A DNA stretch of 5,539 bases from Hyphomicrobiales bacterium. GTDB lineage: Bacteria; Pseudomonadota; Alphaproteobacteria; Rhizobiales; Devosiaceae. The DNA lies in NCBI GenBank assembly GCA_015487985.1, contig WFOP01000294.1:1-5539 (forward strand). Reading direction: 5' to 3'. Below the pieces are notes generated by a model. It saw only the letters and a program-made list of their open reading frames with translations, was not told where the DNA came from and made no database searches. Shown here one piece after another: positions 1 to 4,935 of the stretch; position 1 is the first letter of the stretch; every line of letters begins with the position of its first letter. A program made the translations under genes and the position numbers.

Positions 1-1
1 C

Positions 2-123
2 AAGCATGTCGTGTTTACTGATATTCATGCGACATGCTTTGTCTTTTGTTTTCGCATGTCTTTATCTCAAAACCGGCACACCCACGGGTCGAGCCCGAGG
101 GCATGCTTTTGGCAGACATGTTT
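2..123. repeat. Intergenic inverted-repeat element, copy A
   Basis: This non-coding element matches a second copy at 4809-4935. The best-conserved part is 61-120 against 4871-4931, about 52 of 61 positions identical by eye, with most differences in a hairpin loop. The ends are inverted: AAGCATGTC at 2-10 and GACATGTTT at 115-123 pair at 8 of 9 positions. Inside, AAGCATGTCG (2-11) and CGACATGCTT (30-39) form a perfect 10-base inverted repeat, and CGGG (85-88) pairs with CCCG (94-97) around a 5-base loop. No reading frame in it looks real. The element stops at the stop codon of the minus-strand gene 123-560. Its left end is at the window edge and may extend further. It resembles the GCATGTC-type intergenic repeats I remember from Rhizobiales genomes; family membership is inferred. 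Confidence 0.8.
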
Positions 124-560
124 CAGGCGGCGTGTAAAGAAGAGACGGGCCGGCCGGGAAAAAGGTCTGCAATCAGTGCGATTTTCAGATTTTGATTGTC
201 AGGCGCCTGTAGCCTATAGGCCTTGGTGGCGGATTTTACGGCCTGACGAAATTGTGCGCGGCTTGCGCTGTCTTCAATCAGGTCGCTGGCCGATCCTATC
301 CAGACAGCCACCTCATTTGCCACCAGCATATAAAGATAATCATCATTCAGGATAAAATCATCAACACTCACTTCATTCAAAGAATAAAATGTGCCGGATT
401 GTCCGCGCCAGTTGGTAAAATCATTGCGAAATCCAAGGTCATGAATATCTGAGGACATAGGGCCTGATCCCGTTAATGGGTTGGGAGAAATTGACTTTCC
501 AATGATCACATTTGATCCAAAAAATTTGTTGGGGGCGGCCTGAGCCTGAATTGATGACAT
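123..560 (-). CDS. Small protein of unknown function, possible single gelsolin-like repeat
   Basis: I do not recognise this 145-residue protein by name. The ATG at 560 is chosen because AGAGGG (565-570) lies 4 bases upstream; the frame stays open to a TTG at 656, but those starts have no ribosome binding site. Residues 1-55 are polar and low in pattern. Residues 57-138 look globular: a strand containing FY (58-59), then FILNDDYLYMLV (69-80), then VAVWIG (84-89), an acidic turn, an Ala-rich helix (98-115) and LKIALIADLFPGRP (125-138). The order 'LN-D-D-hydrophobic strand, short turn, VWIG, Glu/Ala helix' resembles a gelsolin/villin repeat; this is pattern similarity only. The gene is AT-rich (20 of 60 bases are G/C in 341-400), unlike its neighbours, which suggests acquisition or weak constraint. 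Its TGA falls on the edge of repeat A. There is no clear signal peptide from this start. Confidence 0.6.
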   Translation of the reverse strand: MSSIQAQAAPNKFFGSNVIIGKSISPNPLTGSGPMSSDIHDLGFRNDFTNWRGQSGTFYSLNEVSVDDFILNDDYLYMLVANEVAVWIGSASDLIEDSASRAQFRQAVKSATKAYRLQAPDNQNLKIALIADLFPGRPVSSLHAA

Positions 561-564
561 GGAA

Positions 565-570
565 CCCTCT
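565..570 (-). promoter_or_regulatory. Ribosome binding site deciding the start at 560
   Basis: On the minus strand AGAGGG sits 4 bases before the ATG at 560. The upstream ATG at 617 is preceded by TTTTGTTCT and the TTG at 656 by no purine-rich stretch, so 560 is the best-supported start. Confidence 0.6.
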
Positions 571-612
571 TTTGCATTTGCCCAATTGGTGCAGAACACC
601 AAATTTAGAACA

Positions 613-640
613 AACATAGAACAAAATACTTCAAAGTCAA
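613..640 (-). promoter_or_regulatory. Candidate proximal sigma-70 promoter of the small unknown gene
   Basis: Reading the minus strand, TTGACT (635-640, 5 of 6 to consensus) is followed after 16 bases by TATGTT (613-618, 4 of 6). Transcription would begin near 606 and leave a leader of roughly 46 bases before the ATG at 560. The call rests on consensus matching in an AT-rich stretch, where chance matches are common. Confidence 0.4.
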
Positions 641-651
641 TAGCAAAACGA

Positions 652-678
652 AGCAAACACTATATATATGGGTTTGCT
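652..678. promoter_or_regulatory. Inverted-repeat operator candidate AGCAAAC-N13-GTTTGCT
   Basis: AGCAAAC (652-658) and GTTTGCT (672-678) are perfect 7-base inverted arms separated by 13 bases that contain TATATATA. Half-site centres are 20 bases apart, about two helical turns, which suits a dimeric DNA-binding protein contacting one face. The site overlaps the -10 region of the distal promoter, a position typical for repression. No particular regulator family is identified. Confidence 0.45.
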
Positions 679-693
679 CGGTAAAATTGTCAA
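663..693 (-). promoter_or_regulatory. Candidate distal promoter of the small unknown gene
   Basis: On the minus strand a perfect TTGACA (688-693) is followed by an alternating TA run. Taking TATATA (663-668) as the -10 gives a 19-base spacer; CATATA (665-670) gives 17 bases but a poorer box. The -10 and spacer are overlain by the inverted repeat at 652-678, so this promoter could be controlled by a dimeric regulator. It lies just beyond the stop of plsC and would let the small gene be transcribed separately. Confidence 0.4.
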
Positions 694-708
694 CATATTG
701 TGGGGAAT

Positions 709-1518
709 TTAGTCGGAAGCGGGTGTATTCTGTTGCGCTTTTGTAATGGCGGCGCGCAGTTCGGGGCTGATGGGGCGGCTCAAACCTTCCTCTACCGCCT
801 GTAAAATCAACCGGGTTGATTCTTCTTCAATGGCGGTGCTCATCTGTTCGTGCATTTCGTGGGCGCTCAGGCCCGGCTCAATTGGTTTGAGGATATGGGC
901 ACGGGCGATGCCGGGCCAGAGAATTTTGGAATTTCGACCCCAGAACAGGCCTGAATTCAGCGCAACAGGTACAACAGGCACATTCAGGGTTTCATAGAGT
1001 TTGGCGGTGCCAAAGCGAAAGTTGGGTTCGGCCAGAGGGGGCTTGCGGGTGCCTTCTGGAAAAATAAATATGCGCCTGCCCTTTTTTATCTGCCGCTGGC
1101 TCTGCTCCAACAGACTCAATAGCGCGCCGCCGCGTTTTTTTCTGTCGATGGAAATAGTATCCATCAGGCGTAAAGTGGTGCCAAGAAGCGGAATTTTGAA
1201 AAGTTCTTTTTTGGCGGTAAAGCTGGGGTGGGAAAGCAAGGGATACAGTGTGATTGTATCCCAGTCGGACTGATGTTTGGAGGCGATGATGCAGGCACCT
1301 TCAGGCAGATTTTCAATGCCGGTAACGACCGAGCGGATACCCACCACATATCGCAACAGGAATAAGTTTATCCGACACCAGAAGTTTGCAATGGCCATGG
1401 TTGCTTTTTGGGAAATGGGGGGGACGAGCAGGCTGAGGGCCGCCACCAGTGACAAAATCGTGGTTATCAGGAAGAACAGTGTATAGAAAATGCCCGAACG
1501 TACGGCTTGAATGACCAT
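709..1518 (-). CDS. plsC: 1-acyl-sn-glycerol-3-phosphate acyltransferase (PlsC/LPLAT family)
   Basis: This 269-residue inner-membrane enzyme would transfer an acyl group to the sn-2 position of lysophosphatidic acid, giving phosphatidic acid for phospholipid synthesis. An N-terminal hydrophobic segment (about 9-33) anchors it. The four acyltransferase blocks are present in order: HQSDWD (82-87), the HX4D catalytic motif; a block at 104-126 ending in DTISIDRKKR; FPEGTR (153-158), the substrate phosphate site; and VPVALNSG (183-190). Length fits the family. The ATG at 1518 is preceded by AGGA 8 bases upstream. It lies 115 bases downstream of ftsX on the same strand and has its own promoter candidate in that gap, so it may be transcribed both with and apart from ftsEX. 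Other lysophospholipid acyltransferases share these motifs, so exact substrate preference is inferred. Confidence 0.92.
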   Translation of the reverse strand: MVIQAVRSGIFYTLFFLITTILSLVAALSLLVPPISQKATMAIANFWCRINLFLLRYVVGIRSVVTGIENLPEGACIIASKHQSDWDTITLYPLLSHPSFTAKKELFKIPLLGTTLRLMDTISIDRKKRGGALLSLLEQSQRQIKKGRRIFIFPEGTRKPPLAEPNFRFGTAKLYETLNVPVVPVALNSGLFWGRNSKILWPGIARAHILKPIEPGLSAHEMHEQMSTAIEEESTRLILQAVEEGLSRPISPELRAAITKAQQNTPASD

Positions 1519-1563
1519 GTGAGGGTTCCTGATGATGTTTTTGGCAGAGTGAAATTTTTGCCA

Positions 1564-1592
1564 ATAAAATAGAGAAGCCTGTAGCGGGTCAA
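1564..1592 (-). promoter_or_regulatory. Candidate sigma-70 promoter of plsC
   Basis: On the minus strand TTGACC (1587-1592, 5 of 6) is separated by exactly 17 bases from TTTTAT (1564-1569, 4 of 6). Transcription would start near 1557 and give a leader of about 40 bases before the plsC ATG at 1518. It lies wholly in the 115-base gap between ftsX and plsC, which supports a real role. Confidence 0.5.
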
Positions 1593-1633
1593 GTGTTTTG
1601 CGCTGTTGAACCCACCAGGTTCCCCGGCTGGTT

Positions 1634-2641
1634 TTATGAGGTGTGCTTGAGAAACCTTCTTACGGTCATGCGTGAGGTGGCGGCGGTTAGCCCGGCAATT
1701 ATGGGCACCAGCATAATGATGGCCAAAACACCATCGGCACCAAGGGAAAAAGATCCGAAAAGTGTGCTGAGTTGTGCGTTGGCAGCGGAGGGTAGTGCAT
1801 TTGAGACGGTCAGGGAAATGCCGAAAAAGAATATAAGGGCGCTCAGGCCGCCAATAAGGCCACCGCGCAGGCCGATACGCAAGAACCGGCCCTGAAATTC
1901 CCCGGCGATAAAAGAGTTGGAGGCGCCGATGAAATGCAGCACCTCGACAATGGCGCGATTGGAGGCCATGGTGCCGCGGGTGGCAAAAATTATCGCCAGA
2001 ATTGTTGCGGCCAGTATCAGGGCAAGGATTAACAGGCCGGAGATAACGAATGTGCCGGCCATGGTGTTGAGTTGCTGACGCCATGCGGCGTGGGTATCCA
2101 GTGTTGCCCCGTTGATGGCTTCGAGTTTGGCGCGCAATTGCTCAATGTCTTCAGGGCGCGCAGAAGACAGCTCGACAATGACCAGGCGGGGAATGGAAAG
2201 GGCGGACAGGTCCAGCCCCGACCCCAGCCACGGCTCAAGCAGTTTCTGACTTTCTTCAAGAGAGAGGGGATAGGCTTTGGAAACGCCGGGGGTGCTTTGG
2301 GCCAGAGCAATAGCGGTGCGCAAATTGCTTTCCATGACTTCCCCTGCAATGGGGCGGATTTGAATGGTAATCTGGCGCCCCACTTCACTGGACCAGGCGA
2401 TGGCGGATTTTTGCACCAGAATGACCCCCCCCAGTGTGACGCAGGAAAGAAAGGTCATAATGGCAATCAAGAGCATCAGGGTGCGGCTTGAAATGGAGTT
2501 TTTGGGCACGATTGGTGTCGTGGTTCCCTGGGGCGCTGTGGTATCTTTTGCTGCCGTGCCCTGATGTTGGGCAGCGCCTTGTTGCCGTGCAGAGCTTTGT
2601 TGTCGTGCAGAGCCTGGGCGAACGAGAGTGGGTTTAGCCAT
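1634..2641 (-). CDS. ftsX: Cell-division ABC-type permease FtsX
   Basis: This 335-residue membrane protein pairs with FtsE. The FtsEX complex sits at the division ring and uses ATP hydrolysis to activate periplasmic peptidoglycan hydrolases rather than to move a solute. The layout is that of FtsX: a polar cytoplasmic N-terminus (1-52), a first membrane segment (about 54-78), a periplasmic domain (about 80-194), then three further membrane segments (about 196-220, 258-281 and 304-325). The stretch VEVLHFIGAS (232-241) matches the EVL-x-x-x-GA coupling region of the family. The ATG overlaps the end of ftsE by 8 bases (ATGGCTAA) and has a strong GGAGGT (2652-2657) inside ftsE, implying translational coupling. 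The N-terminus is long, rich in Gln, Ala, Ser and Thr, and carries a short tandem repeat (residues 11-22). Confidence 0.93.
   Translation of the reverse strand: MAKPTLVRPGSARQQSSARQQGAAQHQGTAAKDTTAPQGTTTPIVPKNSISSRTLMLLIAIMTFLSCVTLGGVILVQKSAIAWSSEVGRQITIQIRPIAGEVMESNLRTAIALAQSTPGVSKAYPLSLEESQKLLEPWLGSGLDLSALSIPRLVIVELSSARPEDIEQLRAKLEAINGATLDTHAAWRQQLNTMAGTFVISGLLILALILAATILAIIFATRGTMASNRAIVEVLHFIGASNSFIAGEFQGRFLRIGLRGGLIGGLSALIFFFGISLTVSNALPSAANAQLSTLFGSFSLGADGVLAIIMLVPIIAGLTAATSRMTVRRFLKHTS
2576..2614. repeat. 18-base tandem duplication inside the ftsX N-terminus
   Basis: The 18-base unit at 2579-2596 is repeated at 2597-2614 with 16 of 18 positions identical. In the protein it encodes SARQQS followed by SARQQG (residues 11-22), and a degenerate third unit AAQHQG follows (23-28). 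The unit is a multiple of three, so changes in copy number would keep ftsX in frame. Confidence 0.75.
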
Positions 2642-3293
2642 TAAAGGTCAGACCTCCGTTGGACAATTGCATTTGGGGATAGTTGAATTTTTCCATCAAC
2701 TCAAGTTCGTGGGTGGCAATAATAATAGTGGTGCCCATGCGGTTCAGTTCGGCAAAAAGATGGACCAGTCGTTGGGAGAGATCCGGGTCCACATTTCCCG
2801 TTGGCTCGTCAGCAAGCAGGATATCGGGGCGTGAAATAACCGCGCGGGCAATGGCCGCTCTTTGCTTTTCCCCCCCGGACAAAAGAGGGGGGTGGGCATT
2901 CATGCGTTTGCCAAGGCCAACCCATTCAAGCAATTCTTTTACATTAGAGGCATATTCGGCCTCACTCTGCCCCAAAACACGTAAAGGTAGTGCAACATTT
3001 TCAAAGGTGGTCAGGTGATCAAGAAGGTGAAATTCCTGAAATACAATGCCAATATGCCGGCGCAGTTGAAGCAGGCGGTCCTGATTGAGCCGGTTTACCT
3101 TTTTCCCAAACATGGTGATGGTGCCGCGCGTGGGGCGAAGGGACAATAAAAACAGGCGCAATAAAGAGGTTTTTCCGGCCCCTGACGGGCCGGTCAGAAA
3201 ATGGAATGATCCCGGATCTATGGTGAAGGAAAGATCGGAAAGAATTTCGGGTGCATTCCCATATTGCAAACCAACATTTTCAAAACGGATCAA
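2634..3293 (-). CDS. ftsE: Cell-division ATP-binding protein FtsE
   Basis: FtsE is the cytoplasmic ATPase of the FtsEX complex. With the TTG start at 3293 it has 219 residues, the usual length, and begins MIRFENVGLQYG as family members do. An ATG at 3314, 7 codons upstream, has no ribosome binding site, whereas GAAAGG (3302-3307) sits 8 bases before the TTG; I therefore prefer the TTG. All nucleotide-binding motifs are intact (numbered from the ATG; subtract 7 for the TTG): Walker A GPSGAGKTS (42-50), Q-loop VFQEF (91-95), signature LSGGEKQR (145-152), Walker B ILLADEP (165-171) and H-loop ATHE (200-203). It is first in the ftsE-ftsX operon and overlaps ftsX by 8 bases. It is divergent from the zinc-ribbon gene. 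Confidence 0.95.
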   Translation of the reverse strand: MIRFENVGLQYGNAPEILSDLSFTIDPGSFHFLTGPSGAGKTSLLRLFLLSLRPTRGTITMFGKKVNRLNQDRLLQLRRHIGIVFQEFHLLDHLTTFENVALPLRVLGQSEAEYASNVKELLEWVGLGKRMNAHPPLLSGGEKQRAAIARAVISRPDILLADEPTGNVDPDLSQRLVHLFAELNRMGTTIIIATHELELMEKFNYPQMQLSNGGLTFNG

Positions 3294-3301
3294 AGCAAAT
3301 G

Positions 3302-3307
3302 CCTTTC
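3302..3307 (-). promoter_or_regulatory. Ribosome binding site favouring the TTG start of ftsE
   Basis: GAAAGG on the minus strand lies 8 bases before TTG at 3293. The ATG at 3314 is preceded by an AT-rich stretch lacking any anti-Shine-Dalgarno match. The TTG choice also restores the family N-terminus. Confidence 0.55.
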
Positions 3308-3357
3308 GAATCATTGATTGTTAATCATAACAGGTCGCGCATTGTAATGCTGTGTTT

Positions 3358-3386
3358 CCTATAGCGTTATGTTTGGGGAGTGTTAA
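3358..3386 (-). promoter_or_regulatory. Candidate sigma-70 promoter of ftsEX
   Basis: On the minus strand TTAACA (3381-3386, 5 of 6) is followed after 17 bases by TATAGG (3358-3363, 4 of 6). The start point would be near 3351, giving a leader of about 58 bases to the TTG start of ftsE. It lies in the 99-base divergent gap, so the region also serves the zinc-ribbon gene, for which I see no convincing promoter of its own. Confidence 0.45.
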
Positions 3387-3392
3387 TCACAA

Positions 3393-4298
3393 TTGACTAA
3401 TCATTTTGGTGTGAGTGAACAAGCAAACATTGATAAGAATGTGATTACCTGCCCCAATTGTCAGGCACGTTATGATGTTGATCCGGCCACTTTGGGGGCG
3501 CACGGGCGCCAGGTGAAATGCGCCAAATGTCACCAGAGCTGGAAAGCAAGGATTGAAGCGTCGGCAAAATCCCAGGTGAAACCGCTGGATAATCAAGCGC
3601 CTCAAAGTGATAAAAACCTTATGCCCGATGAGGATGAGGCGGCGCTGGATGCCGAGTTTGAAGCGATGGCCAGCGAGACTGAAAGTGCGGCGGATACCAC
3701 AAAAGCTGTCAAAAGAATCAGTGAAAACCAGAAGCAAAATGAAGCGGGCCAGGATTCTCAAGATAGCCAAGGCCCTCAAGATCCCTCGGCAAAAGCCAGA
3801 ACGCGCGCAGAGGAAGAGGAAGACCTTGTGCGGCGCAGAAATCTGCTGGCGCGAACCATGCCCAAGGCGCGCCTGAGTAAACTCCTGCGGGTTCTTGGGG
3901 TTGCGTTGCTGATGATTGTTTCTTTCAGTGGTTTATTCCTGCGGGAAAACATTGTGCGCACATTTCCCGATCTGGCGGGGCTGTATCAGGGGATTGGACT
4001 TGGGGTGAATGTTGTGGGGCTGGAGTTCTCCGATACCAAAACCCTCAGGGTGTTGCGCGAGGGGGATGAGGTGATGGAAATTTCAGCCAATATTCGATCC
4101 GTCAGCGCGCACCAGGTTTCTGTGCCCCGTATTATCGTCACACTGCTCGATGAGAACGGGGATTCGGTTTTTGAGTGGAGTGTCACTTCCCGGGCAGCAA
4201 TTATGTTGCCCGGTGAATGGATCGAGTTTGAAACGCAACTGATCTCACCGCCAAAAGAAGCAACCAGGGTTCGATTGGCATTTGAGAGGTCAAATTAG
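3393..4298 (+). CDS. MJ0042-type zinc-ribbon, single-pass membrane protein of unknown function
   Basis: This 301-residue protein has an N-terminal zinc ribbon of the MJ0042 type: C20-x2-C23 and C43-x2-C46 with the typical YDVDPATLGAHGRQVKCAKC pattern, ending in the conserved tryptophan (W50). A long charged linker (about 55-160) rich in Glu, Asp, Gln and Lys follows, then one membrane segment (about 165-184), then a folded C-terminal domain (about 205-299) that would lie outside the membrane. The role is not known to me; the architecture suggests a cytoplasmic zinc-binding domain tethered to an envelope domain. It is divergent from ftsE and 65 bases upstream of cpdR. The TTG at 3393 has GGGGAG (3375-3380) 12 bases upstream, rather far; GTG at 3411 is a possible alternative start that would leave the zinc ribbon whole. 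Confidence 0.85.
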   Translation: MTNHFGVSEQANIDKNVITCPNCQARYDVDPATLGAHGRQVKCAKCHQSWKARIEASAKSQVKPLDNQAPQSDKNLMPDEDEAALDAEFEAMASETESAADTTKAVKRISENQKQNEAGQDSQDSQGPQDPSAKARTRAEEEEDLVRRRNLLARTMPKARLSKLLRVLGVALLMIVSFSGLFLRENIVRTFPDLAGLYQGIGLGVNVVGLEFSDTKTLRVLREGDEVMEISANIRSVSAHQVSVPRIIVTLLDENGDSVFEWSVTSRAAIMLPGEWIEFETQLISPPKEATRVRLAFERSN

Positions 4299-4352
4299 CT
4301 GTTTGATAAGATCAAGGAAGTAGTTAACGGGGCAAATTATTGCCTGATGAGT

Positions 4353-4356
4353 GGAG
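4353..4356 (+). promoter_or_regulatory. Ribosome binding site deciding the GTG start of cpdR
   Basis: GGAG lies 7 bases before GTG at 4364. The longer reading from TTG at 4340 would add 8 residues not expected in receiver domains of this family. Confidence 0.6.
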
Positions 4357-4363
4357 TTTGAGT

Positions 4364-4780
4364 GTGGCCCGAATTTTGATTGCTGAAGATGATGACAATG
4401 TGCGCCGGTTTGTGAGTGCGGCCCTGATAATGTCAGGACATGAGGTGGAGGAAGCCGAGGATGGCGGGCTGGCGGCTGAAATCATGATCGAGCAGGAAGG
4501 CAATTTTGATCTGCTGCTTTCTGACATTAAAATGCCGGTGATGGACGGCATCGCGCTTTCGCTTGAAGTGGGGGCAAAATTTCCCGATGTGCCGATTTTG
4601 CTGATGACCGGCTTCGCCGATCAGCGCGAGCGGGCCAGCGGTCTTGACGCGCTGATTTATGACGTGATTGCAAAGCCGTTTTCGCTGGCGGAACTGCTGG
4701 AAAAAGTCGAAGACGCTCTTGCGGGCAAGCCGGTTGAAATCCTCACTCTTTCACGTCGGGAAATGAACCGGGCCGGCTAG
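4364..4780 (+). CDS. cpdR: Single-domain response regulator CpdR
   Basis: This is a stand-alone receiver domain with no DNA-binding output. From the GTG at 4364 it has 138 residues and starts (M/V)ARILIAEDDDNVRRFV, as CpdR proteins do. The acidic pocket is E8-D9-D10, the phosphoacceptor is D54 in LLLSDIKMPVMDG (51-62), the switch threonine is T82 in LLMTGFADQRERA (79-91), and K104 lies in the KPF motif. The segment TGFADQRERASGLDALIYDV is strongly CpdR-like. In Caulobacter, unphosphorylated CpdR recruits ClpXP to the pole and primes degradation of cell-cycle proteins; phosphate comes through the CckA-ChpT relay. That role is inferred here. After the receiver fold there is an 18-residue tail (121-138) ending in Ala-Gly. 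It follows the zinc-ribbon gene by 65 bases on the same strand, so they may be cotranscribed. Confidence 0.88.
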   Translation: MARILIAEDDDNVRRFVSAALIMSGHEVEEAEDGGLAAEIMIEQEGNFDLLLSDIKMPVMDGIALSLEVGAKFPDVPILLMTGFADQRERASGLDALIYDVIAKPFSLAELLEKVEDALAGKPVEILTLSRREMNRAG

Positions 4781-4808
4781 CTTGTTCAATCCGGTTTCAG
4801 ATAAACCC

Positions 4809-4935
4809 AAAGCATGTCGCATTTATCGGTATTTGCTTGATCTGCTTTATCTGTTTGTTTTTGCGTGTCTTTTATCTCAAAGCCGGCGCCACTCACGGGT
4901 TAGACCCGAGGGCATGCTTTTGGCAGACATGCTTT
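4809..4935. repeat. Intergenic inverted-repeat element, copy B, between convergent genes
   Basis: This 127-base non-coding element is the partner of copy A. It has perfect 10-base terminal inverted repeats, AAAGCATGTC (4809-4818) and GACATGCTTT (4926-4935), giving it a MITE-like outline. An internal hairpin, CGGG (4896-4899) with CCCG (4905-4908), has the same stem as copy A although four of the five loop bases differ, which suggests the fold is under selection. It sits between the 3' ends of cpdR (plus) and lysA (minus), where it could act as a two-way transcription stop or RNA-stabilising hairpin; there is no clear T-tract, so terminator function is inference. Its right edge overlaps the lysA TAA stop. 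No flanking target-site duplication is evident. Confidence 0.82.

Noticed and set aside
2..123. CRISPR array or insertion sequence built from the repeated GCATGTC words
   Set aside because: There are no regularly spaced direct repeats with unique spacers and no transposase frame; the words are arranged as inverted arms of a short non-coding element.
11..355. Plus-strand open frame of 114 codons at the window start
   Set aside because: It runs through repeat A and antisense to the small unknown gene, has no ribosome binding site, and its product is Arg/Cys/His-rich with no domain pattern.
123..560. GIY-YIG nuclease reading of the WIGSASDLIED stretch in the small protein
   Set aside because: The 'IGS-x-SDL' resemblance is local only; the GIY strand, the catalytic arginine and glutamate arrangement are absent.
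561..656. Upstream in-frame extension of the small gene ending in a signal-peptide-like ANA
   Set aside because: The extension would need a TTG or a poorly preceded ATG, has no basic n-region, and overlaps the proximal promoter candidate. The ATG at 560 has a clear ribosome binding site.
1467..2084. Minus-strand open frame of 205 codons overlapping ftsX and plsC
   Set aside because: It is a shadow frame: His/Arg/Cys-rich, no recognisable motifs, and entirely overlapping two well-supported genes.
4303..4315. Short palindrome TTGATaagATCAA in the gap before cpdR as a terminator or operator
   Set aside because: The 5-base stem is AT-rich, has no T-tract, and a match of this size is expected by chance.
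4764..4799. Inverted repeat TGAACCGG...CCGGTTTCA at the end of cpdR as a terminator
   Set aside because: The loop is about 19 bases, one arm is bulged, and no T-run follows; the repeat element just downstream is a better candidate for ending transcription.
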